Counted from the first letter of the stretch, positions 1 through 13,196 are shown. The stretch: 64,000 nt of DNA from Sebastes aleutianus (GCA_916700875.1 CAKAKS010000062.1:21917587-21981586), one strand, 5' to 3'. Notes: generated by a model from the letters alone, not told the origin. Numbers and translations: made by a program.

Positions 1-1379
1 TCCAAGACAATTCCACAGAAATGTGAACTAGCCAGTCGCTTTTGGGAGAAAAAAAGGAGGATGCAGGACAAAAAAGACATCGCTCTGCTCTGGTTGTTCC
101 TCACTGAATCAACAAAACAGCCTTAAATCATGAATAAATTACATCAAATTGATTGGGGTTATTTCTTGATTCTAAATCTTTTCACAATTCATTCTCCGTC
201 CATTATATTCAGGTTTGGTCAGCTGTGTAGAATGATTGATGGCCAGCCCGGCAGCAGTGAATGCACCCATGTAAAGTAACAGACATGTGTGCCGTGCAGT
301 AGCTTTGACATCTGGCAAGAAAAAAAAAAAATCCAGCTAACGCAACACAGTGCGATGGTTTGGGTATTCGCGCTGGCTAACATGATGGCCACTGACCTGA
401 CAGTGGATGAAAGCCTTGGGGCCTGAGTCAAGTAAACACCCCCGCTCGCCCTCATTATGTAGAGCTGTCAGCGTAGACTCACTGTTACAGTACTGCAAAG
501 GAAGCAGGGATTAACTATTTGTCCTCAGACCTGACCCCAGGAAGACGTACGAGAAACACCGTTCAATCTTTCCAGCCTCCTCATCTTCTCCTCGGACAAC
601 CTAATTAATTTGGAGTTAAGAATTAATTAAAAATGTTCACCCACATGTGCAGGGAACTGTTACATACTACACTGGCTTTCAGCAAAATGTCAAACCCCCG
701 TGACGCCAAGAGGTTGATGTAATTCTGAAAGATTTAAAGATAAAATATCTATTGAAGCTTTGACTGGAGAGTGAATTCAGATTTATAAAATGTCCACCAA
801 AAGAATGAGATGGAAAGTAGGCCCAATTAAAATGAGAATAACAATAACCTCTTGGTTATATATTGTTTATCTTTTTAGATTCTGACTCGAGGTGTGAAAA
901 TAATGAATATAATCCAACGAATGTCCAAAACAAATGTTTGAAGGCAAATTGTATAACTTTAGATTCCAGATAGAATTCATCCACACTGTGAAGTAAACAC
1001 ACATCAGGCAAAAAACAAATAATAATAGAAATGAATTATGAGTGAGAAGGTATTAACACTGAAAACAAATTCAGAAGAATACTTTTCTACACTACTATTA
1101 TGATTTCTTTTGACTGTGTGACAAAAAAAAATAATTATGCAGTCTACATTTTGGGAATCATTTTCCTGATGCTGGAGCTACAGCTGTCTGAATTTGAAAA
1201 GTTTTTACTTTTACCAACAAACTGGTGGTGGGAGGATATTTCTTTTCTCAAAAGTAAAACTAACAGTTCTAATTCATGAGCACAATCTCATCATCTGTCA
1301 TCCCAATGACAACAGTCATCTCCATCTGCTGAGATAGACAGTGAGATAGTAGCCGGAGCAGCCATACTTAGACTTACAA
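1..1379. other. Gene-free AT-rich sequence
   Basis: No open frame, splice-bounded exon or repeat is recognised here. Two TAATTA homeodomain-type cores sit close together at about 600-630, which is common in AT-rich DNA and not evidence of function. Confidence 0.6.
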
Positions 1380-2016
1380 TAGAGTGCTCCAGGGATGACG
1401 TATTTATGTAGGCCAACCAGGAAGTTAGCATCGCCCTGGTTCCCCCGACAACAAGCCAATGGGATGTTTCCATTGGGTCTTGGATTATTATTATATATAT
1501 ATTATATATTATATATATTATTATATAATATAATTATTATTATTAAATAAGCTCTGTGGCAAACACACGTTTAGGATCCTTATTCGTTTTGTTCAGCAAG
1601 ATAATCTCCACAAATGAACACCATTTTTGTGATTTTTGAAGCGTAAATGCATACGGCAGAAGGAAAAAGCTAACGTTAGGCTATAAACGAACTACACCAC
1701 GGTCGCATAAACACAAGTATACAAAACAAGGCTGTAAAGGCGGACGAGTCGGCGTGATGACGTTTAGTAGTCTCATGTAGCCACTTGCTAGCAACCACCT
1801 TTTTTAAGATACAAAGGCTTAAAAATCCACAAGTGGGATATCTATTGATGTATTTTATATCATAGAACAAAATGTTAAAATCTCTTCAGCTTGTGTTAAC
1901 CACAGACTTTATACAGACATCTAACTAAAAACCCATTGACTTCCAGACAAGGGAACCGGAAGTGATAAAATGCTAACTCATTTCCAGGTTTTAGGACTCA
2001 TTCCTGCAGCACTCTA
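1380..2016. mobile_element. Decayed TIR DNA element with internal AT tract
   Basis: The left end TAGAGTGCTCCAGGGATGA and the reverse complement of the right end (TAGAGTGCTGCAGGAATGA) agree at 17 of 19 bases, so this is a terminal-inverted-repeat element of about 640 bp. The interior (for example the stretch around 1665-1800) resembles a dispersed sequence I know from percomorph genomes. No convincing target-site duplication is visible, so the superfamily is unassigned. An AT microsatellite lies inside it. It has no coding capacity. Confidence 0.6.
1486..1548. repeat. AT/ATT low-complexity tract
   Basis: About 60 bases of mixed (TA)n and (ATT)n with no G or C except at the edges. It is strongly self-complementary and could extrude hairpins. 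It lies within the TIR element above and is probably a secondary expansion. Confidence 0.9.
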
Positions 2017-2980
2017 TACATACATACCATACAAAGTTGGGGCTGCAGCTAACTATTATTACTAACTAATATTCCACTTCCATCACAATCTTCAAAAGCC
2101 CAAGTTGACTTTATACTTCATATTGCTTTTCCCCCTGAAAAACATCTAAAGACATTCAGTTTCCTATCACAAAAACAAAAGCAGCAAATGTCCACAACTG
2201 AGAAGCTGAACCTGGTGAACTCTCTGCAATTTTGCTTGAAAAATCAATTATAAAAATGGATGCCAATTACCTTTCAGATGATTGACTAGGCCTAATTGAT
2301 TTATAGACTATTCGTTTCAGCTCTGTATAAAATAATGAACAGAAGAGACAGATAGATATATATTATGTATAACATGCAAATTAAAGTAAGACAATTACAG
2401 GCAGCGAAAAGAGAAAAGCTTATCACAATCAAGAAAATATTGTACAAACATTTCAGACAGTCGTAAACGATTTGCATGATGAAATGATTTTCACCTATAT
2501 TTATACAGTTAAGCCTTATTCTTTTGTAATTTGACTATGTAGACAAACAAAACAAATGAATCTAATTTGCATCCAAAAGAAGGAAAGTATCATCTCTAAA
2601 TGCACAATTCCTCTCACTGTGAAAGAATTGAAAGGTTGAAACACACTGAGGAGAAACTTGATGCCCATTAATTTCCAAACACACTCCGTATTTTCAGTTA
2701 CACACTGGCATGATACTGTTTTATAGCGGACCACCTGTTGATTCTAAAATTGGTTTCATTTTCTGATTGCGTCAGGACGCAGGCAGGTATTGTTACTAAG
2801 TAATTAGATATGCCTTCATCCATTTCTGCTTTCAGGAGATAGAAATATCACAGAGTAGGTGGAAGGCGTTTCTTCATTTATACAAGGATTGATTATAAGA
2901 GTTTGCAGATTAGACTCTGCAAAGTTGGGACATGATATGCACTTACTGTTTATTAGCATCCAGACGGACTATCAGTCTCA
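2017..2980. other. Gene-free sequence
   Basis: Unique-looking AT-rich DNA. I see no gene, repeat family or array. Confidence 0.6.
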
Positions 2981-2988
2981 TCGTATCA

Positions 2989-3661
2989 CAGCGGTTTCCA
3001 ACAAGTAGTTTGCAAGCTACAACTAGCTCACTACCTGTTTCTGAGTGGCTCACTGAAGGTACAAGATTACGTTCTAGGGCTGTCAACGTTAATAACGCGT
3101 CAACGCATAATCGTTACTATTATTTTATACTGGCGTCATATGAAACTAAAAAACCTAAGGAATCCATTGGTACCAAGGAAAAACTGACAGTCATTTTCAA
3201 AGGGTCCCTTGACCTCTGACCTCATGATATGTGAATGTAAATGGGTTCTATGGGTACCCACGAGTCTCCCCTTTACAGACATGCCCACTTTAAGATAATC
3301 ACATACAGTTTGGGGCAAGTCATAGTCAATTCAGCATATGTCATGTTTGTGTATTAGTGTGTGTCTCATTTGAAGTGCGAGTGTGTCAGTCGGTAAAAGA
3401 TGTAACGTTGAGCTCCAAAACAGTCTCTGTTTACCAAACTGACGAAGAAGGCCAACAAAACACAAAAAAGCCCTTCGTCTATGGCGGGACTTTAATTGAG
3501 GCGATTACTGAGGTGGTTGAAACGTGATTAAAGCACCATCAAAGTAAAACAGAAATCATGTCTGCTATTGGTGATGTACAACTTGGTGTTAGGAGTAGAT
3601 CTCGGTCACTTTCATTTTGTCAAATTAGCTCTCATAGGAAAAAAAAGGTTGGAGACCCCTG
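2989..3661. mobile_element. hAT (Charlie-like) element with perfect 8-bp TSD
   Basis: The left end CAGCGGTTTCCAAC and right end GGTTGGAGACCCCTG are diverged versions of the CAGGGGTCTCCAACC terminus typical of hAT/Charlie elements. The 8 bases outside each end are identical (TCGTATCA at 2981-2988 and 3662-3669), which is a hAT-length target-site duplication. A piece of family A is inserted inside it from 3075. No transposase frame survives, so it is a non-autonomous copy. Confidence 0.85.
3075..3340 (-). mobile_element. Family A hAT element, truncated copy 1
   Basis: It begins with the exact family end TAGGGCTGTCAACG and continues through the conserved internal block (GGGTACCCACGAGTCTCC, then CATGCCCACTTTA). 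Similarity stops near 3340, so the other end is missing. It lies inside the Charlie-like element 2989-3661. It carries the DR1-type motif TGACCTCTGACCT at 3210-3222. The open frames over it are accidental. Confidence 0.85.
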
Positions 3662-3669
3662 TCGTATCA

Positions 3670-4628
3670 TATCTCATAGCTCTTTTTAGTGATTTGTAAG
3701 ACACCCCCATGGATTTGCTCACACGGCAGTGTTCATCAGCACTTCCATTTAGTGAAAGTTCGATTTCATTCTAGTGTATTACCACGTTTGACTTTCTGTC
3801 ATGGACTGCCTTTTTGTTAGATGTATGGAGCTTTATGCTGATTGGTAGATAGAACATAAACTGTATTAACCATGGATCATCTCCCTGCTTCAGATTTATG
3901 GGGTCTTGGACTGGGGGCAGGGCAGATATACGGTGCCGTATATAACTGGCTGGCTTTATCTTTGGCAGTAAATTATTGGGGGACGTACATAGGAGGTGGG
4001 GGTTGGATTGTCACTGAAACTGTGTATGTGTGTGTGCTGGTGTGTCACAGCACAAACCTGCTTTTGTCCAAGTAACCAATAGTGTAGTTTTGGCCTTTAA
4101 CCACAGCTCTGTGCCTTCCCGTTGTTTTTCAGTAGTTAATAACTTTGCAGCACTGTGGTTCATTGGTTTGAAACGAGTCACAGGTTCAAAATGTTGCCTC
4201 CATTGTTGCTTCACTTTGAGTACCTTCCCTGCTCACTTTGTACAATTATGTTCATCAAAGAGGACTTTCATGTTTGAAAAAAGCCTCAATGTGTCTTTTT
4301 TGTTGTACTGGTTCCATCAAAAAATTATTAGTATTTTCTTTTTAACCAGTGTACAACAGGGAGCTTCATGATAGCAGCCTTGGCTTTATTACTCCAGTTG
4401 TCTTCCACATTACATGTACAGCATGTTTTTAACTAACAACAGATGTGAGTGTGTGTGTTCATGTTGGGACATAAAGCTGGTCCACAGTTTATCCATGCCA
4501 TCTACAACATCACATGTAAGTGTTTTCTGACGTTACGATCAAACTGCAACGTGATCTCATCCCTACTCGTCATATTTTGCCGCCTGAGCAGAAGCAGCCT
4601 TTTGGGTAGTCTTGACGCCAATAGTTCG
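3670..4628. other. Gene-free sequence
   Basis: No gene seen. A short GT-rich patch lies near 4020-4040. From about 4530 the sequence looks like the flank of the minisatellite-bearing repeat that follows. Confidence 0.55.
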
Positions 4629-4842
4629 CACATGGTAAACATGTGTAACGGTCACGGTTAACGTTTTTAACACATGGTTTATGTTGTGAAACGGTCGCGG
4701 TTAATGTTATAACACATGGTTAACGATGTGAAACGGTCGCGGTTAATGTTGTAACGCGTGGTTAACAATGTGAAACGGTCGTGGTTAATATTATAACGTT
4801 GTTAATGGTGTTAAACGGTCACGGTTAATGGTTCATGGTGTG
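4629..4842. repeat. 42-bp minisatellite, about 5 units
   Basis: The motif CGGTCRYGGTTAA recurs at 4649, 4692, 4734, 4776 and 4816, giving unit spacings of 43, 42, 42 and 40 bp. Units differ by a few substitutions and end gradually. The array is embedded in a longer dispersed-looking sequence (about 4530-4870). It has no coding potential. Confidence 0.85.
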
Positions 4843-6030
4843 GAGAGGTTGGTTTTATAGGCGGGGGTTAGTTGGTGACGAAAGCTGCCACCATATACGT
4901 CACTAGATCAGCAAATAGCAAAATTAAATTGCAATAGCCGGGTTTCAACCAGTAGTCGCTGTGCATATTTATAACATACTATGTAAAATTCAAATACTTC
5001 GCACTCAAATGTCAAGATTGAACCTGAATCCGTCAACAACACTACTAAATACTCATTTATTGGTTGGTGGTTTAGTTTCTCTTTAAATATGATGATCAGC
5101 TGTTCTGACCTGCAGGAATGACTGTAAGTTCCTTACTGATTCTAAGCCATGAACTCTGTTTTACCTTTTTACAGCGTTACTCTGTCTTCATGCTGGAAAG
5201 GGCTCCAGTCCTCCCCTGACCCCGAGTATGAATAAGTAAGTACAAAAAATAAATGTTCATTGGAATCAACTTCCTCCACACACTGTAGAAAACTTTTGCA
5301 ATGCATTCATGTGCTACGTGTCTGTGACAGATTTACTCGTTCCATATCAACTCACGGGTACTTAGTGTTCACAGGATTACAAGTTGTAAACACAAAATCA
5401 GCTTGGGAGTTTTTATTATAAAGGCTTGTATCCAGACTTGAGATAAATGGGAGCAGTGGGATTTATCAGCAAAAGTGTGCGGATTACCAGTGAGGCTTCG
5501 GCTGTGGTGAGCTGAGCAGCTCCACTTTCAAGACAGCGTTTCTCTTAATAGTGTTCTTAACGTTAAGCACTTTGAGCTGCAATTCTTACGTGGATTATCT
5601 TACTTTATTAGCAATTTTGGATAAGACTTAGGCCTAAATGTAGACCTTATTTAACCTACGTGAACTGGAAATAGGAACTACATATTGTATACACAACATC
5701 ATTCAAAATGTACACTGAAGCACTTAATGGATAAGCTGACATTAGTCTTTTTTTATTCTCAACAAATAATATGATACAGTATATCGGGCTATGGCTACAC
5801 AGACGATACTTGTGAGTACGATTAATTCATTGTTGGTTTTGCTCATTTGTCATCTAGCCTTATCCTTTAGTGAAACCAAATTCAAACATGCATAGGTCAC
5901 CTAATGATCTAATGAACAGATGCTCCAAGTCTATATAATGTGATAATAAAAAAAGTCCATCATATCTTTGAAAAAGGTGTCTGAAAAATCACACAATCTG
6001 AGTTTAGTCATGGAATAATAAAAGAATATA
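4843..6030. other. Gene-free sequence
   Basis: No gene seen. A short SINE-tail-like fragment at about 5176-5240 is listed separately; the rest looks unique. Confidence 0.55.
5176..5240 (+). repeat. Fish SINE/LINE tail-like fragment
   Basis: The run from CTGGAAAGGGCTCCAG to GAATAAGTAAG resembles the common fish repeat tail that reads roughly 'ctgggataggctccagcc...ccctgaataggataagcgg'. It is flanked by AG and GT dinucleotides and so mimics an exon, but the repeat reading fits better. Identification is from memory. Confidence 0.45.
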
Positions 6031-6356
6031 GCCGTGGTAGCGACCTGTCAATCACAAGATAGCCACGCCCTAAATCATACCCTGCTTTATGGTCTACTTG
6101 ACTCTAGATGGGACCATAATTTACTAAATGAACATCATGCTGTATTGAAGAAGACTTGAAACTGGTGATTGAGACCATAAACTCATGTTTACAATGTTTA
6201 CTGTGAGAAGTAGGCTCATTTTCTCATAGACTTCTATACAATCAGACTTCTTTTTGCAACCAGTGGAGTCGCCTCCTGCTGGCTATTAGAAAGAATGCAA
6301 GTTTAAGGCACTTCAGCATTGGCTCCACTTTTCAGATCCGGAGAAAGCCCACTGGT
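6031..6356 (+). repeat. Dispersed repeat R2, partial copy 1
   Basis: It matches the second half of the copy at 22466-23015, from GCCGTGGTAG to the end near CCCACTGGTA. It carries a weakened CTCF-like core (CGCCTCCTGCTGG, 6270-6282). The first half of the family is missing. It is non-coding and I do not know which superfamily it belongs to. Confidence 0.8.
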
Positions 6357-8550
6357 ACGCAAGAATCAATGTTTCACTGTGATGGTCTTCCTTTTCAATA
6401 GCTTTTACATTAAAACATAAAAACTCCTTTCTCTTATAGCCCCTTCTGCAGATACAGTCAACCCCATTCTGAGGTTGTGGATGTGAACTGCAAACTGAGT
6501 TTTCAGAAACATGAAAACAGAGCATGATAAGTGGGGTTAAACCCCGAGGACATAATGGGATGCTACCTTCAAATGGAAAAAAATGTTTCACACAAACCAC
6601 TCAAACAATGACCAAACACATATACACATAAAGCACATCCTCAGGGCTTCATAAATTAGATTGCTTCAATTTGAGCGCGGCAGCATGTGTGTTGCACACT
6701 GATGTGTAGTGTAACCGTGCTTCAGATGGAAGGCTAATGGAAAGCCCTGTCATGGCACAGTCATCACTTCTGCACGGCGCTCCACGGGCTCTGGAGCACA
6801 AAGTGTTCTGGACATTTTGAGGCGAAAACAAACATGAGGGAAAATAAAGCCTCCAAAATAGCACACTAACGCACAATGAGCAACAACATTTTCAAAGAGG
6901 GCGTCAAACCCGATCAGCGTCAAGCCTATGCATGACTGGCCTCCCCCTACTGGTGTTGTAGAGCTTCTAGTCTAAAAGGCTAACAGTGACTGACAACACC
7001 CCCTGATTATTTCATCACTGAGTAAGGTGTGCTGAATATAGCACTGACTTCCAAAGTAGTAGTCGTTCAGCAAGTCAGCAACTTCCCCACTTGTAGCCAG
7101 CACACACAGTATCTGGGAATGCTAATGAGATAAAAATTAACAAGTTTAGAAACAAAGACAACCTCCAGAGATGTAACCATAGTGTGTCTCTTTGTTGGGT
7201 TTGCCTAGGCTTCGTACTGTCGCACAGCGTAAAAATTAGGTCATTATGACTGAACTAAAGTTTAAAATAACAAAACAAAACAAAACTTATTAATCATTCG
7301 TGTCGCTGTTGAATAAACAAAGTGAAATTAGCGTGCCCGAACTGTCAAGCTGCGCTGGTGTCTGCAGAGCTGCACATTGGTTTTAATGAATTAACGAGCC
7401 AAGAAAGAAGATGTTCTATTCAGACGGCACAAAAGTGACTCATGTATAATTGATGAGTGACTCAGTGTTGGGAATTTGACGTTGGGGACTGGTGGGTGTT
7501 ATTAGTTGGAGCGCCAATGCAAATGCACAGCGGGCGTAGACACTCGGAGGGTTGATTGATTCTCACTAAGCGAGTCCAGGGAGCGTAACAGGAGCCATGA
7601 AGGGATTCTGCCTTAATTTCTGTTGTGACATGTATGGCATTGTTGCGTTCCATAATATCACTTTCTGGCATCTGACAGAGAGTGGCGCTCTGATGTAACA
7701 CCGAGTCTTTCCGTCGCCATCCTCCCCGCTGCCTAACGAGCCTTTACAGTCACACATTGTCAAACCTGCTTTTACACTTCAAGGTGTAAAATCCCACCTG
7801 GAACTTCAGGGAAAAAAAACCTGCCGCTGCCCACCTTAATCAGTTAAAGGCGTCAAGTAAGGCTGTCGGTGCGCTATTTTCCCAATCAATTCTTTATTCT
7901 CTCTACTCTCACAGGCTTTTGAATGCATTGCTGAATGCAAATGCCAGTACACCCACTGCAACTGGAGTTCTGTCTTTATGAGGTGGAATAATTTAAATAA
8001 TTCAGGAGGTGAAATCCACCACAAAAGCAATACAAGTCGTAGCTGTGCTTTAATACTTTTACAGCAACACAGAATACAGGAAAAGAGAAAATGGGTGCCA
8101 GAGGACTAAATGACCACTTTCTTTATAACAATCTCCCATCCATCATCTTTAAAAGCACTTATCCCTGTACAAAAACAATTACCAGTCACAAAATAATGGA
8201 TTTGCAAGAGACATGTATCCTAAATGCAATATTAAAAGGGCTATGGTTATAAAAATGACAATCACTGTTCTCTGTACATGCTAAACTTGATAAGCAGTAT
8301 TTCTTCCCCAATCTAAACAACATAACAGATAAGTAAGGAATTGTACAACCATGGTGAATCAGGTTAGTGCAATTATTGCTTCCACATTCAGCTGAAAGGC
8401 ACGTAAATGCTGGTACTTATAGAGAAGATTATCTATGTTTTGCAGATACAGAAAACTGCAATTATCATATACAGTAGATTAGTGTAATGTCTTTCGTTGA
8501 TGAAACTAAAGATGTTCAATTGTGGAAAAACAGCAACAGCAAGTGTTCTG
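6357..8550. other. Gene-free sequence
   Basis: About 2.2 kb with no repeat family, exon or RNA gene that I can support. Short open frames on the minus strand (for example around 7462-8030) lack domains and splice context. Confidence 0.55.
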
Positions 8551-8558
8551 GTAGATTG

Positions 8559-9031
8559 TAGGGGTGTAAGAAAATATATCTATACACATGAGTATCGCTT
8601 GTTTAGATTCTCAAAAACACTATTGATTTTTAATTAACATCTTTAAAATCCGACGGCCAGCTGTCGGGCATGGCCGCTGATCTTCCGAAGGTTGTAGCGG
8701 GCTCAGTTTTAAAGCTAGAAGTGAAGTAACTGGCATCATATGAAACTAGAAAACCTAAGGAATCCATTGACATGACATACTAGCTTGTAGCAAAGGAGGT
8801 ATGTGAATGAAAATGGGTTCTATGGGTACCCACGAGTCTCCCCTTTACAGACATGCCCACTTTATGATAATCACATGCAGTTTGGGGGAAAAAACATGCA
8901 GTTTTTTTGCATGCAGTATAAATGTGTTATTTTTGCCTATTCTAAATGGTTTATTTCTGGTGTGTTCTTTATACTATGACAGTTTTCCTAAAGTTAAATT
9001 GCATGGCAATATATCGCAATGCCCACCTCTA
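8559..9031. mobile_element. hAT-like element (TAGGGGTGTAAG end) with family A core inside
   Basis: The left end TAGGGGTGTAAGAA is shared with the element at 41522. The right end is degenerate (CCCACCTCTA). Flanking 8-mers GTAGATTG (8551-8558) and GTAGATCC (9032-9039) agree at 6 of 8, which supports a hAT target duplication. Its middle is occupied by a family A internal fragment. Confidence 0.7.
8679..8885 (-). mobile_element. Family A internal fragment, copy 2
   Basis: It contains the family A interior from the 'GAAGGTTGTAGCGG' block through 'CATGCAGTTTGGGG', but neither family A terminus. The DR1 segment is deleted here. It lies within the hAT-like element 8559-9031, so it may have been captured rather than inserted. 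Confidence 0.75.
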
Positions 9032-9039
9032 GTAGATCC

Positions 9040-11359
9040 TGAAATCAAGAAGCTGATCCAGAGAAGGGGCTTCTTTCATAGTCGCCTATAAATGAGTCAT
9101 ATCAGTGTTGTATCAGACAGTGTAGCAAGGTGTGGGAAATAAACAAACAAACACAGGTAGAAATGTGCTGCAAGCCCGCATGTAAAATGTCCAGCTAATC
9201 AGATGATGTTGGCGATGCAGCATTGCTGGGCAGTGAATGACACTGAGCAAAGCCCAGTGTAGCGCTCCTCTATGGTCACTAACCTGCCATATTCCCTGTG
9301 AGAAAACGCCAATTTCATTACAAACTGTAGTCTGTCTCCCAGGTATGATTGGCAACTCTCCAATATCTTAACTATCAATTTAATTTTTTTTTGTCTTCCT
9401 TTTTTTTTATGGCAAAACTGTGCTTACGGAGTCAGTAACTGGTATGTGGGCTTTATCTCTGCCTGGTGTCTCTGACAACAGAGACAATCTGCCAGTGTGT
9501 ATTCTCAAATAACACTCTAATTGACTTTGCATTTTGGTTTCAATTCACCAATGTACCAAATGAGCTTTCTTTCTCTGGATGGTGATCTGACTTATTATGA
9601 TAATTTACTCAGAAAAGTAGCCAGTTGTTGAAAAAAAAAGAAAAAGTCTTCACTGAAAAACATCCTGGCCTCGGAAAAGAAGCACTGCCTGCCAACTCGA
9701 TAACTTGCTGGGGGCTGTTCAGGCTCCTGTGAGCCTCTTTTCACTTTTCCAAGTCCAGCCAAAAACCATACTTAATTTCTTTAAAATAAAACAATCTGGT
9801 ACTGCTGCATAACTCCATCAAAAATGCAATAGAATTTGATGCAGGTGTTTTTTGGGGTAGAATGAGGTCATCAGACTATAATCAATAACCATGACTTTTT
9901 ATAGATCCACAGCATAAGTCTGAACACAATAAGATGAATTTCACTGCAACAAAGCAGCCCAGAGGACTCTGCAGAGGTCTGACGGGCTCTCCAGTTAGTC
10001 AATACTTGCACAGCCGACACTGCACTACTGTATGTGGCAGCCAACAGACATTACGTTAACAGTCAAGACTGTACAGGTTAAGGAAACACAACAGGGGAAT
10101 TTAGGTGTCAAGGATGACTGTGTATTGTGCTTGCATTGATTTTCTCTACTGTTTTAATGTCCTTAGCTGGTGCAGATGGGTGCACTAATTCCTCTAAAGT
10201 ATGTTATGCTTGTTTCACTTTGATTACACATTCTGTAACCAGTTCGCACATTTAAATACACATAAAAAAGGAGTTTCGTGATTAAGGCAACAATGGCAGT
10301 TTCATCTTACACTTGCTAAATACTGGTTTGTACCTAAATCTTATTTAGTTTTAGGCTAAATGATGACTTTCTTTAATCAACCGACAGCACAGCTGATTAA
10401 ATATGTAAAGCCGCATAAAGGCAGACGGACATCTGCAGCCTCTAATTTGAGAGATGTGCTGCTCATCTTAAAAGTGTCATGTGATCATACACGATTATGT
10501 CCTGTGCAGACAGCAGGAAGCTAAAGTAAAGTAAAAGAACAAACCTTTGTGCTTTTGTGCACTAAGTGTCCCGAATCAGGAGGCTAATATTTGGTATTTT
10601 TCAAAACGTCTACAGTGCAAAGCAGAAAACTTCATCCAAAAGCTTGTTGGGATGCTACAACTCCATGCACTGTCTGTTTTTTTTGTTTTCAAAGAGTCTC
10701 CCAAAACTAGTGCAATAAAAACAATATTATTTTTCATTGCAATGGGGAAATGTCTAAGTGCCACCAACAACATAATGTAATATTTATATTATGCCGGAAC
10801 TGTTTCTGTGATATTACGTACCAAAACAAAAATGTCTTCCAAAGATTAGTCACCATATAAAAAAAAATACTGCTGGATTTTGTTATTTTTTATTTCAGGC
10901 TGTATTGTTTGTGGGGACAACATGAAATGTTTCTCGGGGGAAACAGTTTTAAAACCACTTTGTTAATATTTCATAAGGTTTGTTTTATATTCCCACAGCT
11001 GTCATTTAGTCAGGAACTAAAGAAACAAATACAGAGTTTATGACTGTCTCCAGCCCTGTAAACCGCAGGTGTTGTTTCCTCAGATGTTGTCCTCGCTGAG
11101 TTATAGCATCATGATTATTACATTTTGATACATACAATCCACAATGGCATTTCCCATTTTCATTGGTAGAATATGACTTACTCTTCCTCTGACTTCTGAG
11201 GAGTGTTTGATCAGGTCTACATCAAACACGCAACCTGTTTCCCCACAACATCGACCTGGCTTCAATCCCTTTATCTCACACTTTCATCTCTCAACAAAAG
11301 ACTTTTTCTCTTTTTGTTTCTCCTGAACTGTCAGGACCATTTGTCCTAAATTGATTTTG
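9040..11359. other. Gene-free sequence
   Basis: Unique-looking AT-rich DNA with short poly-T runs near 9380-9410. I see no exon, RNA gene or repeat family here. Confidence 0.55.
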
Positions 11360-11367
11360 ATTTTTAT

Positions 11368-11959
11368 AAGGGCTGTCAATCGATTAAAATATTTAACCGT
11401 GATTAATCGCATGATTGTCAATGATTAATCGCGATTAATTGCAAATTAATCACCCGTTTTTTATGCGTTCAAAATGTACCTTAAAGGGAGATTTGTCAAG
11501 TATTTAATATTCTTATCAACATGGGAGTGGGCAAATATGCTGCTTTTTGCAAATATATGTGTATATTTATTATTGGAAATCAATTATCAACACAAAACAA
11601 TGACAAATATTGTCCAGAAACCCTCACAGGTACTGCATTTAGCATAAAATAATATGCTCAAATCATAACATGGCAAACTGCAGCCCAACAGACAACAGCT
11701 GTCAGTGTGTCAGTGTGCTGACTTGACTATGACTTGCCCCAAACTGCATGTGATTATCATAAAGTGGGCATGTCTGTAAAGGGGAGACTCGTGGGTACCC
11801 ATAGAACCCATTTACATTCACATGTCTTGAGGTCAGAGCTTCTTTACTCCACCTTAATAACTGAGCCCACAACAATCATAAAATCGCATTTGTGTTAATG
11901 TGTTAAAGAAATTAGTGGCATTAAAACAAATTTGCGTCATTATCACTTTGACAGCCCTA
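11368..11959 (+). mobile_element. Family A hAT element, copy 3 (both ends present)
   Basis: Both ends are present: AAGGGCTGTCAATCG on the left and TTGACAGCCCTA on the right. Flanking 8-mers ATTTTTAT (11360-11367) and ATTCTTTT (11960-11967) agree at 6 of 8. At 592 bp it is internally deleted relative to the 748-bp copy at 13197; the lost part includes half of the DR1 motif. Confidence 0.85.
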
Positions 11960-11967
11960 ATTCTTTT

Positions 11968-13188
11968 ACATCTTGTTTATTCTAAAGGGATGGTTATTAA
12001 AAAAGCCGTCCGATTGTATAGATCACAGAGATTGTTCCCAAACTGAACAATATGTGAGGTCAGACATGCAAATGCAAAACTAATTAGTCAAGTTGTCTCC
12101 TTTGAAAATACAATCTGAGCCTGGATGAAGAAGAATAAACAGTTTGCTTCACCTCATTCTCTTAAATTAGTTTTAATTTCCTGCTGTCAGTCCTCTCTCC
12201 AGTAGACGTAATGGGGAGATAATCAATTTGTTGACTCCACCGTAACACCGAGAGGAACTTCATATTAAACACAACACTGAGCAACCATCAGAGCATGGAC
12301 AATTGTGTACACATCTTGCAGAGAGGACCAGCAGGTCTTCATGCAATTTAAAAAGGAAATGTGCTTTGGCTATAATGAGACACGGACTGTTTTCTCAAGA
12401 AAAAATAAATGGTTTTATTAATGATTTCATGCTAAATACTAATCAATGCTAAGCTAAGGGCATAAGCTATTTTGAGGGCTTGTACAAGCAGCGGTGGACA
12501 AATTAGGATTAATAGCTGCTGGTGCCCTCATTAATGAGTAATTTCACCTTTGTTTTGACCTTTTTACAACAGAAAATACAACACAGGGGAATACAACAAA
12601 AATCCACAGCAGACTAGCTGCCCTGTGAGGCTCATTACGCACCAAAGAACAACAATCTGGATGGATGAAACATGGAGAGAATTATATGATATTCTTAGAT
12701 GCTTTGGCCTGGGTGGTACTGAAGAGGAGGCCATGTTGTTACTTAATTAAAAAAGGTTAATTCTGTGCACATTGGCCATTCTAGGTTGACTCAGTTTGTC
12801 AGGCTGAGCTAAAAGTGTAAAAACAACTATTAGTGATTTTGCGGGGGTTAAAAATGTCACACTATTTCTTGGTCGGGGTTTAGTGCCGTTATGATGAGAC
12901 TCCAGGATGCCACTGATGCCACCCAAGAAATAGTCTGGCACATAACCCCTAATTTTGTTGATTTAACATGTTAATTACAGTGGTAGCAACCAACATTTCC
13001 ACAGTGGTTCGGTTGTTAACACCTCCAGCCTAATGAAATCCAATATGCTGCTCTCTTTTCTGCCACCAAGAGTTGCAATGTGGCACACTCATACTACTCT
13101 GTAGTCCCAAAGCAGTATCAGTGCTTATGTCTTCTAAATGAAGATCTAAAGTCAAAAGGACAACTTCTCTGTGAACACTCATTTAAAA
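11968..13188. other. Gene-free sequence
   Basis: No gene or repeat family recognised. The minus-strand frame at about 12747-12941 has no supporting features. Confidence 0.55.
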
Positions 13189-13196
13189 TGTAGATA

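Noticed and set aside
5176..5240. Apparent exon with TTTTTACAG acceptor and GTAAGT donor
   Set aside because: The sequence resembles a common fish SINE/LINE tail and has no good continuing frame.
6313..6600. EGF-like pattern (CICRRGY then C six residues on) on the minus strand
   Set aside because: Only part of the cysteine spacing fits, no in-phase donor follows, and the frame overlaps repeat R2.
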